This document shows positions 1 through 9,444 of a DNA stretch of 64,000 bases, piece by piece. Below the pieces are notes generated by a model, which did not search any database, was not told the origin of the DNA, and was given only the letters and a program-made list of their open reading frames with translations. The stretch spans positions 2,800,001 through 2,864,000 of the forward strand of contig NZ_CP011994.1 in NCBI RefSeq assembly GCF_001632845.1. Reading direction: 5' to 3'. The position numbers and the translations under genes were made by a program. Source of the stretch: Ectothiorhodospira sp. BSL-9 (lineage in GTDB: Bacteria; Pseudomonadota; Gammaproteobacteria; Ectothiorhodospirales; Ectothiorhodospiraceae). How positions within the stretch are numbered: the stretch's first letter is position 1; each line of letters opens with the position of its first letter.

Positions 1-107
1 AGACGGCCCAGGAGAGGGATGCGGCCCTTGAAGACATGCAAAATCCCCCGCCTTACTATCGTCGCGGCGACATGATCACCCAGGTGCTGGAAAAAGTGGA
101 ACGCTGA
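1..107 (+). CDS. C-terminal end of an unidentified protein (partial)
   Basis: An open frame runs in from the left edge of the window and stops at a TGA at 105-107. Only about 34 residues are visible. They are charged and end with a Tyr-Tyr-Arg-Arg-Gly-Asp segment followed by a short helix-like tail ending in Lys-Val-Glu-Arg. I do not recognise the family. The stop codon directly abuts the tesA stop on the opposite strand, so the two genes converge without any spacer. The call rests only on the open frame and on its tidy fit against tesA. Confidence 0.5.
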   Translation, partial: TAQERDAALEDMQNPPPYYRRGDMITQVLEKVER

Positions 108-728
108 TCAGCCATCCAGTTCCGGCCCCAGCACCTTCCAGACCGTGTCCAGCATCACCGGTTGCGCCCGGGTGGTAGGGTGAATGCCGTCGGACTGCAT
201 CATGCCTTCCTCCAGTGCCACGCCTTCCAGCAGGAAGGGTACCAGGGGCAGATCATGCTCGGCGGCCAGATCGTGATAGATCTGGTGGAACCTCTCGGCG
301 AAATGTCTGCCCAAGTTGGGCGGTACCTGAATGCCCACCAGCAATACCTGGGCGCCGGCATCCTGGCTGAGGTCAATCATTTCACGCAGATTGCGGGACA
401 TCTCATCCAGCGGGATACGCCGCAGACCGTCGTTACCCCCCAGGCTCAGAATGACCCACTCGGGCTCATGTCGCTCCAGCAGCCGGGGCAGGCGGGTCAG
501 GCCACCGCGGGTGGTTTCGCCGCTGATGCTGGCGTTGAGTACACGAAAATCCCGGCCCTGTTCATCAAGGCGGGTTTCCAGCAGGGCCACCCAGCCCTGA
601 TCCGTGGGCATGCCATAGGCGGCACTCAGACTGTCGCCCATCACCAGCAGGGTGGGGCGCTCGTCCGCCACGCTGGCCGTGACCGGCGTGAGGAACAGCA
701 ACACAATCAGAAGGAGTCTTGATCTCAT
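108..728 (-). CDS. tesA: Acyl-CoA thioesterase I / lysophospholipase / arylesterase TesA
   Basis: Periplasmic SGNH-fold esterase of 206 residues that hydrolyses acyl-CoA thioesters, lysophospholipids and aryl esters. An N-terminal signal peptide (about residues 1-21, leucine-rich core) precedes the mature enzyme. All family blocks are visible: GDS with nucleophile Ser33, oxyanion Gly70, Gly-Gly-Asn-Asp with Asn99, and Asp180-Gly-Ile-His183 completing the triad. Length matches E. coli TesA. It is divergent from ybbA, and the two ATG codons overlap at the shared CATG (726-729), the same gene pairing as in E. coli. Each gene therefore carries its ribosome binding site inside the other's first codons. 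Confidence 0.95.
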   Translation of the reverse strand: MRSRLLLIVLLFLTPVTASVADERPTLLVMGDSLSAAYGMPTDQGWVALLETRLDEQGRDFRVLNASISGETTRGGLTRLPRLLERHEPEWVILSLGGNDGLRRIPLDEMSRNLREMIDLSQDAGAQVLLVGIQVPPNLGRHFAERFHQIYHDLAAEHDLPLVPFLLEGVALEEGMMQSDGIHPTTRAQPVMLDTVWKVLGPELDG

Positions 729-1416
729 GGTCTCTCACTCTCCCGCCCCGGTGGTTTCCGCGAGCGGTATCGTTAAATCCGTCATGGGCCCGGCCGGACG
801 ATTGTCCATTCTAAAGGGTGTGGACCTGCATGTGGCGCCTGCCGAGGCGGTGGCCATCCTGGGAGCCTCGGGTTCGGGCAAGTCCACATTGCTGGGCCTG
901 CTTGCGGGCTTGGATCTCCCCAGTGGGGGAGAAGTTCGCCTGCTGGACCAGGATCTTGGCAGGTTGAGTGAGGATGCACGGGCCGGACTGCGGGCTGGCC
1001 GGGTCGGGTTTGTCTTCCAGTCCTTCCAGCTGCTGCCGGCCCTGACGGCCCTGGAGAACGTGATGCTCACGCTGGAACTCTCCGGTCACGAGGGCGATGC
1101 CCGTGCCGGGGCCCGGGAAGCCCTGGAGCAGGTGGGTCTGGGTCCACGCCTGGACCATTATCCCAGTCAGCTCTCGGGAGGTGAACAGCAGCGGGTGGCC
1201 ATCGCCCGTGCCTTCGCCGCCCATCCCCAGGTGCTGTTTGCCGATGAACCCACGGGCAATCTGGATCAGCAGACGGGCGAGCAGATCATCCAGCTGCTGT
1301 TCAACCTGAAATCCGTTTATGGCACGGCCCTGGTGCTGGTCACCCATGACCCGGATCTGGCCAGTCGTTGTGAACGGCGCTACCGCATCACTGACGGCGT
1401 CCTGGGGGCCGCATGA
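727..1416 (+). CDS. ybbA: ABC transporter ATP-binding protein YbbA
   Basis: Cytoplasmic ATPase (229 residues) of the MacB/LolD-like class, partner of the large permease YbbP encoded just downstream. Walker A (GASGSGKST, about residues 46-54), Q-loop, signature LSGGEQQR and Walker B with DEPTGNLD are all present. The frame stays open upstream to 652 inside tesA, but the ATG at 727 is preferred: it has an AAGGAG-like site about 10 bases ahead and gives the normal family length. It shares the CATG with the tesA start and ends with an ATGA overlap with ybbP, so translation is probably coupled. The substrate is unproven; the family is often placed near esterases and may move lipids or lipoproteins. 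Confidence 0.92.
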   Translation: MVSHSPAPVVSASGIVKSVMGPAGRLSILKGVDLHVAPAEAVAILGASGSGKSTLLGLLAGLDLPSGGEVRLLDQDLGRLSEDARAGLRAGRVGFVFQSFQLLPALTALENVMLTLELSGHEGDARAGAREALEQVGLGPRLDHYPSQLSGGEQQRVAIARAFAAHPQVLFADEPTGNLDQQTGEQIIQLLFNLKSVYGTALVLVTHDPDLASRCERRYRITDGVLGAA

Positions 1417-3905
1417 ACCGCGCGCTGCGTTACTCCTGGATCTCCCTGGGCCGCGAATGGCGGGCCGGGGAGTTGCGTATCCTGGCGCTGGCCCTGGTGA
1501 TCGCGGTGGCGGCCGTCACCTCAGTGAGCTTTTTCACCGACCGGGTGCAGCGGGCCATGTCCCTGCAGGCCACGGAGCTGTTGGGGGCGGATCTGAGCAT
1601 CACCTCGCCCCAGCCCATACCCGGCGAATTTGCCCAGGAGGCCCGGGAGCGGGGCCTGGATACGGCCCGTTACGTGAGCTTCCCCAGCGTGGTGGTGTCC
1701 GGTGATGATTCGGAACTGGCCGAACTCAAGGCCGTGAGTGATGGCTGGCCCCTGCGGGGTACCGCCCGCGTGAGCGATGCGCTCTTCGGTGAGGAGCAGG
1801 AAACCCAGTCCGTGCCCGGCTCCGGCGAGGCCTGGGTGGAGGCACGCTTGCTGCAGCTGCTGGACCTGTCCGTGGGCGATAGCCTGGAGGTGGGCGAGAT
1901 CTCGCTCTCCATCAGCCGGGTCCTCACCTATGAGCCGGATCGGGGTGGGGACCTTTTCCAGTTGGCACCGCGATTGATGCTCAATGTGGAGGACCTGGAA
2001 GCCACTGGGCTGATCGTTCCCGGCAGCCGGGTGAATCATCGTTTCCTGGTGGCCGGGGATGAGACCGCCATCAACCGCTACCGGGATTGGGCCTCGGCGG
2101 AGCTGGCGGAAAATCAACGTCTTGAAACCGTGGCCGACGCTCAACCCGCCCTGCGCAATGCCATTGCCCGGGGCGAACAGTTCCTGAGCCTGGCCGCCCT
2201 GGTGGCTGTACTGCTGGCCGGAGGCGCGGTGGCGGTCGCGGCCCGTCATTACAGCGACCGGCAATCGGATACCAGCGCGATCATGCGTTGTCTGGGGGCG
2301 TCGCGGCGCTTCGTCCTGCAGGTGTTCACCCTGCGCCTGCTCTGGCTGGCCCTGCTGGCCAGCGCCGTGGGCCTGGTGCTGGGTTTCGTGGCACAGGGCG
2401 TGCTGGCCTGGCTGCTGTCGGGCTGGTTCGCCACCGAACTGCCGTTGCCCTCGCTATGGCCGGTATTCACCGGCATGGGGGTGGGGTTGATCACGGCCCT
2501 GGGCTTCGGCCTGCCCGCCTTGCTGCGTATCGGCCAGGTGCCGCCGCTGCGCGTGCTGCGTCGGGACCTGGGTGCCCCTCCGCCGGCCATGTGGCTGGTT
2601 CTGGGGCTGGCCATGCTCACGCTGGGTGTGCTGCTGCTGTGGCAGGCCGGGGACGTACGCCTGGCCGGTTTCGTGCTTGGCGGCGCGGCCATTACGGTGG
2701 CCGTGCTCTGGGCGGCGGCGCTGCTCCTGGTGAAGGCCCTCACGCCCCTGCGCAGCCGGGGCGGAGTGGCCCTGCGCTTCGGTCTGGCCAATCTCTCCCG
2801 GCGCGGCGCACTGAGCGCCGTGCAGCTCTCCGCCTTCGGTCTGGGCATCATGGCCCTGCTGCTGCTGGCCCTGGTGCGTGTGGACCTGCTCTCGGAATGG
2901 GAAGGCAGCCTGCCCGAGGGCGCACCCAATCACTTCATGATCAATGTCCAGCCGGATCAGGTGGAACCCCTGCAGGCCCTGTTCGAGCGCCATGGCATGG
3001 AGAGACCCGCGTATTACCCCATGATCCGGGGTCGGCTCTCGGCCATGAATGGCGAACCGGTTCGCCCGGAGGATTACACCAACCCCCGGGCCGAGCGCCT
3101 GGTGACACGGGAGTTCAATCTCTCCTTCGCCAGGGACCTGCAGCCGGGTAACCGGGTGGTGGCGGGGCAGTGGTGGGACCCGGCGGACCCGGAGCCGGGC
3201 TTCTCGGTGGAGGAAGGCCTGGCCGAGACCCTGGGGATCGAGCTGGGGGACACCCTGGAGTTCAGTATCGCGGGTGAGCGGGTGCAGGCACCGGTGACGA
3301 ACCTGCGCGGCGTGGAATGGGATTCTTTCAATGTGAATTTCTTTGTGCTCTCGTCGCCAGGGGTGCTGGAGGATTTTCCGGCCACCTACATCACCAGCTT
3401 CCACATGGATGAGGCAGGGCAGCGCATGCTCACCGAGGCTGTGCGCCAGTTCCCCAGTATCACCGTGCTGGATGTGAGGGCCCTCATGCAGCAGGTACGC
3501 AACATCATCGACCGGGCCAGCCTGGCGGTGGAATACGTCTTTCTGTTCACCCTGGCTGCCGGTGTGACGGTGCTGTTCGCCGCCATTCATGCCACCCGCG
3601 ACCTGCGCCGCCGGGAGAGCGCCATACTGCGCACCCTGGGAGCCAGCCGTAAACAAGTGCTGGCAGGCCTGTTGGCAGAGTTCATGGTGATGGGGGCACT
3701 GGCCGGACTGCTGGCCAGCGCAGGAGCCAGTGCCGTGGGTATCGTGCTGGCCCGTGAGATCTTCGATCTACCCTACACGGTGAACCCCGTGCTGTGGTTG
3801 GCGGGTGTGGGCGGCGGCGCCCTGGGCGTGGGGCTGGCCGGTTGGCTGGGTGCCCGTTCCGTTCTGCGCCAGCCGCCGTTGCTGACGTTGCGCCAGGTGG
3901 GGTGA
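1413..3905 (+). CDS. ybbP: FtsX-like ABC transporter permease YbbP
   Basis: Large inner-membrane permease (830 residues) with the layout of YbbP/LolE-type proteins. One transmembrane helix lies near residues 22-42, followed by a periplasmic domain, an FtsX core with three helices around 255-375, several further helices to about 500, a second periplasmic domain, and a second FtsX core at about 715-825. The cytosolic RRRESAILRTLGASR segment before the last helices is the typical coupling helix touching the ATPase. The ATG overlaps the ybbA stop by four bases, supporting a two-gene operon. It probably works with YbbA as a mechanotransmission-type exporter; the cargo cannot be read from the sequence. 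Confidence 0.92.
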   Translation: MNRALRYSWISLGREWRAGELRILALALVIAVAAVTSVSFFTDRVQRAMSLQATELLGADLSITSPQPIPGEFAQEARERGLDTARYVSFPSVVVSGDDSELAELKAVSDGWPLRGTARVSDALFGEEQETQSVPGSGEAWVEARLLQLLDLSVGDSLEVGEISLSISRVLTYEPDRGGDLFQLAPRLMLNVEDLEATGLIVPGSRVNHRFLVAGDETAINRYRDWASAELAENQRLETVADAQPALRNAIARGEQFLSLAALVAVLLAGGAVAVAARHYSDRQSDTSAIMRCLGASRRFVLQVFTLRLLWLALLASAVGLVLGFVAQGVLAWLLSGWFATELPLPSLWPVFTGMGVGLITALGFGLPALLRIGQVPPLRVLRRDLGAPPPAMWLVLGLAMLTLGVLLLWQAGDVRLAGFVLGGAAITVAVLWAAALLLVKALTPLRSRGGVALRFGLANLSRRGALSAVQLSAFGLGIMALLLLALVRVDLLSEWEGSLPEGAPNHFMINVQPDQVEPLQALFERHGMERPAYYPMIRGRLSAMNGEPVRPEDYTNPRAERLVTREFNLSFARDLQPGNRVVAGQWWDPADPEPGFSVEEGLAETLGIELGDTLEFSIAGERVQAPVTNLRGVEWDSFNVNFFVLSSPGVLEDFPATYITSFHMDEAGQRMLTEAVRQFPSITVLDVRALMQQVRNIIDRASLAVEYVFLFTLAAGVTVLFAAIHATRDLRRRESAILRTLGASRKQVLAGLLAEFMVMGALAGLLASAGASAVGIVLAREIFDLPYTVNPVLWLAGVGGGALGVGLAGWLGARSVLRQPPLLTLRQVG

Positions 3906-3953
3906 GCAGGCCCCATCGCCCGCCGCACCCAATGCCGGATATACTCTGCGCCC

Positions 3954-6128
3954 ATGCGTCACACCCAATACGACAAGACCCCTCTCGCCCGGCAACCCCA
4001 TGAGGCGTTGCTGGAGCGATTTGCGCCCACGGACGGCGCCAACCCCGAGCCTCGCCTGGGCAAGGCGATTGCGGATGCCCTGCGGGACCATAAGCGTATC
4101 GGCTCACAGCCCCACTGCCTGGATGTGGCCGAGAATCTGCGCGTCTTGGGCGTGGATAACGACACCCTGATCGCTGCCCTGCTGCTGGATGGACATCTGG
4201 ACGGCTCACTCGGCGACGAGCACATCCGCGATCAGTTTGGCGATACGGTGGCCTGCCTGGTGCGCAATGTGCATCTGCTCACCACCTTCAAACGCTCCGC
4301 CAGCCAGGTGGAAAGTACACCGGAACAGGCAGAACGACTCCGGCGCATGCTGCTGGCCATGGTGGACGATGTGCGCGCCGTGCTCATCAAGCTGGCCTAT
4401 CGCCTCCAGCATCTGCGCCTGTTGTCCGCCGAGCCGGACGATCTGGCCCGGGCCATTGCCCGCGAGACCCTGGAGATCTTTGCACCCCTGGCCAATCGCC
4501 TGGGCGTGGCCCAGCTCAAGTGGGAGATGGAGGATCTTTCCCTGCGGATTCTGGAGCCCAGGGAATACCGCCGCATCGCGAAGCTGCTTGAGGAAAGTCG
4601 CACGGAAAGAGAGCGTTACATCATGGACTTCACAGAGCACCTCAGGAAGGCGCTAAGGGAGGAGCAAGTCCAGGCCGAGGTGCAGGGGCGACCCAAGCAT
4701 ATCTACAGCATCTGGCGAAAGATGCAGCGCAAGAACCTGGAATTCGAGGATCTTTATGATCTCAGGGCCGTCCGGGTGATTGTGGACCGACTGTCGACCT
4801 GCTACGCCGTGCTGGGCGTGGTGCACAGCACCTGGCCCCACATTCCCAAGGAGTTCGACGACTATATTGCCAACCCCAAGGATAATGGCTATCAGTCCCT
4901 GCACACGGCGGTCATTGGCCCGGAAGGCAAGGTGGTGGAGGTGCAGATCCGCACCCGGGGTATGGATGAGTTTGCCGAACTGGGGGTGGCAGCCCACTGG
5001 CGCTACAAGGAGGGCGGTCGCGAGGATCAGGCCCTGTCCCGGGCCATCACATCCCTCAGACGACTTCTGGAAAATCAGGATAACGATCGGGAACTGCTGG
5101 ATAATTTCCATTACGAGCTGTTCCACGACCGGGTCTTTGTGCTCACGCCCCATGGCGATGTGATCGACCTGCCCAAGGGGGCCACCCCCCTGGATTTCGC
5201 CTACACCATCCACACCGAGGTGGGGCACCACTGTCGGGGCGCCAAGGTGAATGGGCGCATTGTGCCGCTCACCTACGAATTGCGCTCCGGGGAACGGGTG
5301 GAGGTGCTCACCAGCCAGTCCGGCGGGCCCAGCCGGGACTGGATGAACCCGAACATGGGTTTTCTGCGCACTGCCCGGGCCCGGGCCAAGGCGCGCAGTT
5401 GGTTCCGGCAGCAGGACCATGACAAGAACCTGTCCGAGGGGCGCGCCGTGCTGGAGCGGGAAGCCCAGCGCCTGGGGGTGAGCACGCCGGACATGGATGA
5501 ACTGATGCGCCGCTTCAAGCAACCAGGTCGGGATGAGTTGCTGGTGGCCATTGGTTCCGGAGAGATCACCCCCGCGCAATTGGCTGGCGCCATGCAGGTG
5601 CCCATCGAACTTACTCCGGAAGAGACCCTGATGGGTCGCCGTCACCGGCACCCGTCGCCAGCAGACAAGGCCACCGACAAGGGCATCCGTATTCGGGGGG
5701 TGGGCAACCTGCTGACGCAGATGGCCGGTTGCTGCCGGCCGGTGCCCGGGGACCGGGTGATTGGCTACATCACCCGAGGCAAGGGAGTCACCATCCACCG
5801 GCGCGACTGCGTGCACATCCTGCGCATGTCCGAGGAAGAACGTCCGCGCCTTGTGGAGGTCACCTGGGGCGAAGATACCCAGGCCTACCCGGTCAAGGTC
5901 ACCGTGGAGGCCTTTGACCGCCAGGGGTTGCTCCGGGATATCACTCAGGTACTGGCGAATGAGCGGGTCAATGTCCTCTCCGCCGCCACCCAGACCGATC
6001 CCGCCGAAAACACCGTCACCATGGATCTCACCCTGGAGATCACCGACACCACACAACTGAGCAAGGTGCTGGACAAGATCGGCGCGGTGGCCAATGTCTT
6101 CTCGGTGCGCCGGGTATCCGCCGGCTGA
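3954..6128 (+). CDS. relA: (p)ppGpp synthetase RelA (GTP pyrophosphokinase)
   Basis: Ribosome-associated enzyme of 724 residues that makes (p)ppGpp from ATP and GTP/GDP under amino-acid starvation. The order is pseudo-HD domain (about 30-170), synthetase domain (about 235-360), TGS (about 390-455), conserved-cysteine region (MAGCCRPVPGD) and C-terminal ACT. The HD motif needed for hydrolysis is lost: the expected site near residue 80 reads LLLDGHL. The synthetase has the acidic EFDDY motif (E300, D302, D303), typical of monofunctional RelA rather than bifunctional SpoT/Rel, which carry RxKD. A SpoT should therefore exist elsewhere in the genome. ATG 3954 lies 48 bases after ybbP. Confidence 0.95.
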   Translation: MRHTQYDKTPLARQPHEALLERFAPTDGANPEPRLGKAIADALRDHKRIGSQPHCLDVAENLRVLGVDNDTLIAALLLDGHLDGSLGDEHIRDQFGDTVACLVRNVHLLTTFKRSASQVESTPEQAERLRRMLLAMVDDVRAVLIKLAYRLQHLRLLSAEPDDLARAIARETLEIFAPLANRLGVAQLKWEMEDLSLRILEPREYRRIAKLLEESRTERERYIMDFTEHLRKALREEQVQAEVQGRPKHIYSIWRKMQRKNLEFEDLYDLRAVRVIVDRLSTCYAVLGVVHSTWPHIPKEFDDYIANPKDNGYQSLHTAVIGPEGKVVEVQIRTRGMDEFAELGVAAHWRYKEGGREDQALSRAITSLRRLLENQDNDRELLDNFHYELFHDRVFVLTPHGDVIDLPKGATPLDFAYTIHTEVGHHCRGAKVNGRIVPLTYELRSGERVEVLTSQSGGPSRDWMNPNMGFLRTARARAKARSWFRQQDHDKNLSEGRAVLEREAQRLGVSTPDMDELMRRFKQPGRDELLVAIGSGEITPAQLAGAMQVPIELTPEETLMGRRHRHPSPADKATDKGIRIRGVGNLLTQMAGCCRPVPGDRVIGYITRGKGVTIHRRDCVHILRMSEEERPRLVEVTWGEDTQAYPVKVTVEAFDRQGLLRDITQVLANERVNVLSAATQTDPAENTVTMDLTLEITDTTQLSKVLDKIGAVANVFSVRRVSAG

Positions 6129-6161
6129 TCGGCCGAATCGACCAACCATGAGGTGTTCCAC

Positions 6162-6761
6162 ATGACCACGCCCTTGAGCGCCCTGCGGGGAATCCTGCCG
6201 CTGTGGGTTCTGGTGATTCTGGCCACCGGCTGTGCCGGTATGCCCGACATGCGCCCGCCAGCGCCCACTCCCAGTGAACCCCCCACCCGCGCGCAGGTGC
6301 CCGCACCCGAGCCGGTCCCTGAGCCGGAACCCCGGGTCGAGCCCACACCGGAAACCAGTCGTGTGCCGGCGCCCTCCATTGCCCGACAGGAACCCGCACG
6401 AGAGGAACAGGCCCGGACACAACAACCGCCCGCCGTGCTGGCCCTGGCCAGGGATGCGGATGACCGGATGCAGCAGGGCGATGCCGATGGCGCCGCCGCC
6501 GCACTGGAGCGGGCCCTGCGCATCGCCCCCGATGACGCCCGCCTGTGGCAGCGTCTGGCGGCCGTGCGGCTGGAACAGGGGCAACCGGAGCAGGCCGTGA
6601 ATCTGGCGGGACGCTCCAATGCCCTGGCCCGCGGGGATCAGGCATTGCAGGCCCGCAACTGGCGCATCATTGCCGAGGCTCGACGGCGCATGGGAGATCA
6701 TGCCGGAGCCAATGAAGCCGAAGAACGGGCCCGCTCCCTGGCCCCGGGAGAACTGGGTTGA
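6162..6761 (+). CDS. TPR-containing outer-membrane lipoprotein, function unknown
   Basis: Small predicted lipoprotein (199 residues). The signal peptide ends in a lipobox LATG-Cys24. A long Pro/Glu-rich linker (about residues 30-95) follows, then two to three TPR-like helix pairs (DADGAAAALERALRIAPDD and following). The residues after Cys24 are Ala-Gly rather than Asp, so outer-membrane sorting is expected. ATG 6162 is chosen over GTG 6153 because GAGGT lies 7-12 bases ahead of it. The last codon overlaps the TTG start of yoaA, so it is probably in the relA-yoaA-tsaB-truD transcript. The function is unknown; TPR lipoproteins usually act as scaffolds for envelope enzymes. Confidence 0.85.
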   Translation: MTTPLSALRGILPLWVLVILATGCAGMPDMRPPAPTPSEPPTRAQVPAPEPVPEPEPRVEPTPETSRVPAPSIARQEPAREEQARTQQPPAVLALARDADDRMQQGDADGAAAALERALRIAPDDARLWQRLAAVRLEQGQPEQAVNLAGRSNALARGDQALQARNWRIIAEARRRMGDHAGANEAEERARSLAPGELG

Positions 6762-8704
6762 GTCAGGACTGCGAGCACGTATTGGGAGACGACGGCCCCC
6801 TGGCCCGGGAGCTTGAGGATTTTCGTCCGCGCCAGGCCCAGCAGGATATGGCCCAGGCCGTCGCCGAAGCCATGGAGGGGCAGGCCACCCTGGTGGTGGA
6901 GGCAGGAACCGGCGTGGGCAAGACCTTTGGCTATCTGGTGCCCGCACTGCTCGATGGCGGCAAGGTGATCATCTCCACCGGCACCCGCAACCTTCAGGAT
7001 CAGCTCTATCACAAGGACCTGCCCCTGGTGGCCGGCGCCCTGGGCGTCTCCCCCCGAACAGCCCTGCTCAAGGGCCGGAGCAACTACCTCTGCCCACATC
7101 GTCTCAACATGACCCTGGCGGAGGGTCGAATGCTGGAGCCCCGCCTGGTGGAGCCCCTGCGCAGGGTGCAGGCCTGGGCGGACAAGACCCGCCATGGTGA
7201 CATCGCCGAACTCACCGATCTGGGGGAGGATGCGGAGATCTGGCCCCGGGTGACCTCCACCGTGGACAACTGTCTGGGTCAGGACTGCCCTGAATACTCT
7301 GCCTGTCATGTGGTACAGGCGCGCCGCCGGGCTCAGGAGGCCGAGGTGGTGGTGGTCAATCACCACCTGTTGTTCGCCGATCTGGCCCTGCGTGGCGAGG
7401 GCTTTGGTGAGCTGTTGCCCTCGGCCAATGCCTTTGTCCTGGACGAGGCCCACCAGTTGCCGGATGTGGCTGGCAACTTCTTTGGGGTCACGGTGAGTGC
7501 GCGGGCGTTGACGGACCTGGCCCGGGACAGCATTGCCGAGTTGCTCAACAACGCCCCGGATATGGGTGAGCTGCGGGATCGGGCCGATGCCCTCACCCAG
7601 GCCGTCAAGGCATTTCGCCTTGCACTGGGAGAAGGTCCGGGCCGGGGGCCATGGGTGTCATTGGCCACGAAACCGGCCGTGGAGCAGGGACTGGATGACC
7701 TGGAAAATCGTCTCACGAGGCTGGCCGACGGACTGGAGGCGGTGGCCGAGCGGGCCAAGGGCCTGGAGTCCTGCGGGCGTCGCGCTCGGGAACAACTGGA
7801 GCGGCTGTCGCTGTTTCGTGGCCCCCAGGAGAATGCCGTGCAATGGTACGAGGCCTGGACCCGAAGCTTCAGCCTGCACGTCACGCCCCTGGACGTGGCC
7901 GCCCTGTTCAAGGAACACCGTGGTGCCTATCAAAGTGCCTGGATCTTTACCTCCGCCACCCTGTCGGTGGACGGTGGTTTCGATCATTTCAACCGCCGCA
8001 TGGGCCTGGAAGATCCGCGCTGCCTGCTTCTGGACAGCCCATTTGACTACCAGGCCCATGCCCGGTTGTTCCTGCCACCCCGCCTGCCCGAACCCAACGA
8101 TGGCCGATTCACCGGGGCCCTGGTGGACATGGCGGTACCGCTGATTCGCGACAATCCCGGCGGCACCTTCATGCTGTTCACCAGCCTGAAGGCACTACGG
8201 GAGGCAGCACAGCGTTTGCGCGACCAACTGGACAGGCCGCTGCTGGTTCAGGGTGAGGCCTCGCGTAATGTCCTGCTGGAGCGTTTCCGGGAGGCTGGCA
8301 ATGCCGTGTTGCTGGGCTCCCACAGCTTTTGGGAGGGGGTGGACGTGCGCGGCACCGCGCTCACTTGCGTGATCATCGATCGTCTGCCCTTTGCGGCGCC
8401 CGGGGATCCGGTCCTGGAGGCACGCATCGCCCGAATTCGCCAGGGCGGGGGCAATCCCTTCCGTGATCTGCAGCTGCCCCAGGCCGTCATCAGTCTGAAG
8501 CAGGGTGCCGGCCGACTGATCCGGGACATCAGCGACCGGGGCGTGCTTGTGCTGTGTGATCCACGCATCCGTTCAAAGAGTTATGGCAAGACCTTCATCA
8601 AGAGTCTGCCCCCCATGCAGCCGGCGACCGACGACCGGGAGGTGATCCAGTTCCTCCAGTCCGGCCCGTCCCTTCAGACCTCATCCGAACGAGCCCCCCA
8701 GTGA
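6758..8704 (+). CDS. yoaA: DinG-family Fe-S DNA helicase YoaA
   Basis: XPD/DinG-type superfamily 2 5'-3' helicase (648 residues) that in E. coli works with the polymerase III chi subunit in repair. Walker A EAGTGVGKT (about 48-56), four iron-sulfur cysteines (C112, C172, C177, C183), the DEAH box DEAHQLPD, and the C-terminal Q-x2-GR-like motif (QGAGRLIR) are visible. The start is a TTG overlapping the preceding TGA (TTGA); the usual N-terminal FRPRQAQQ segment begins some 22 residues later, so the start must lie here. Adjacency to tsaB is the same as in E. coli and favours YoaA over DinG. The 3' end overlaps tsaB as GTGA. Confidence 0.92.
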   Translation: MSQDCEHVLGDDGPLARELEDFRPRQAQQDMAQAVAEAMEGQATLVVEAGTGVGKTFGYLVPALLDGGKVIISTGTRNLQDQLYHKDLPLVAGALGVSPRTALLKGRSNYLCPHRLNMTLAEGRMLEPRLVEPLRRVQAWADKTRHGDIAELTDLGEDAEIWPRVTSTVDNCLGQDCPEYSACHVVQARRRAQEAEVVVVNHHLLFADLALRGEGFGELLPSANAFVLDEAHQLPDVAGNFFGVTVSARALTDLARDSIAELLNNAPDMGELRDRADALTQAVKAFRLALGEGPGRGPWVSLATKPAVEQGLDDLENRLTRLADGLEAVAERAKGLESCGRRAREQLERLSLFRGPQENAVQWYEAWTRSFSLHVTPLDVAALFKEHRGAYQSAWIFTSATLSVDGGFDHFNRRMGLEDPRCLLLDSPFDYQAHARLFLPPRLPEPNDGRFTGALVDMAVPLIRDNPGGTFMLFTSLKALREAAQRLRDQLDRPLLVQGEASRNVLLERFREAGNAVLLGSHSFWEGVDVRGTALTCVIIDRLPFAAPGDPVLEARIARIRQGGGNPFRDLQLPQAVISLKQGAGRLIRDISDRGVLVLCDPRIRSKSYGKTFIKSLPPMQPATDDREVIQFLQSGPSLQTSSERAPQ

Positions 8705-9444
8705 CCACCACCACTCCGCGCAACCTCCTTGCCATCGAGACGGCCACCGAGGCCTGTTCGGCCGCCCTGTGGATGGAGGGTCGGATCCATGTGCGCTTTC
8801 AGGAGGCACCTCGGGCCCATGCACGGCTGATCCTGCCCATGATGGAGGCGGTGCTGGCTGAGGGGGGGATCGCCCTGGGGCAACTGGATGCCCTGGCCTT
8901 TGGTCGGGGCCCGGGAGCCTTCACGGGTGTGCGGGTGGCCACGGGCGTGATCCAGGGGGTGGCCTTTGGTGCCGATCTGCCGGTGGTGCCCATCTCCACC
9001 CTGGCGGCACTGGCTCAGCAACGGCTCGATGCTGGAAGCAGACAGGTGCTGGCCGCCCTGGATGCCCGTATGGGTGAGGTGTACTGGGGTGCCTTCGAGG
9101 CCGACGCAGGCGGGCTGGCGGTGCCGGTGGGCCACGAATGCGTCTGCCCGCCCCTGGCTGTTCCTGAACCGCCCGACGGGGCTTGGGAACCCATCGGCCG
9201 CGGCTGGTCCGCCTGCCAGGAGGCATTGGCCCAACGGCTGGATATGCGGGCCGACTCCCCCTGGGATGATTGTCTGCCCAGCGCCGCAGACGTGGTACGC
9301 CTGGCGGCACGGGGCCTGGCCCTGGGCGAAGGCGTGCCGGCCGAGCAGGCGCTGCCGGTCTACCTGAGGGATCAGGTGGCCAATAAACCTCGACAAGTCA
9401 CGCGGCCCGGCAGCGCCGGCGCGGCCCAGGACACTCAGTCATGA
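8701..9444 (+). CDS. tsaB: tRNA threonylcarbamoyladenosine biosynthesis protein TsaB
   Basis: Cytoplasmic ASKHA-fold protein (247 residues) that partners TsaD, TsaE and TsaC in making t6A37 on ANN-decoding tRNAs. The N-terminal LLAIETATEACSAAL strand-turn, the HARLILPMM region and the RGPGAFTGVRVATGV motif are characteristic. The start is GTG 8701, overlapping the yoaA stop, and the gene ends in an ATGA overlap with truD. The family is essential in E. coli. The unbroken string of four-base overlaps from the lipoprotein through truD argues for one translationally coupled operon devoted to nucleic-acid maintenance and tRNA modification. Confidence 0.94.
   Translation: MTTTTPRNLLAIETATEACSAALWMEGRIHVRFQEAPRAHARLILPMMEAVLAEGGIALGQLDALAFGRGPGAFTGVRVATGVIQGVAFGADLPVVPISTLAALAQQRLDAGSRQVLAALDARMGEVYWGAFEADAGGLAVPVGHECVCPPLAVPEPPDGAWEPIGRGWSACQEALAQRLDMRADSPWDDCLPSAADVVRLAARGLALGEGVPAEQALPVYLRDQVANKPRQVTRPGSAGAAQDTQS

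Noticed and set aside
3954-6128. Bifunctional SpoT/Rel
   Set aside because: The HD hydrolase residues are absent and the synthetase has the acidic EFDD motif of RelA.
4653-6947. 764-residue open frame on the minus strand
   Set aside because: It is antisense to relA and the lipoprotein gene, both with clear family motifs; its translation is low-complexity and typical of a shadow frame in GC-rich DNA.
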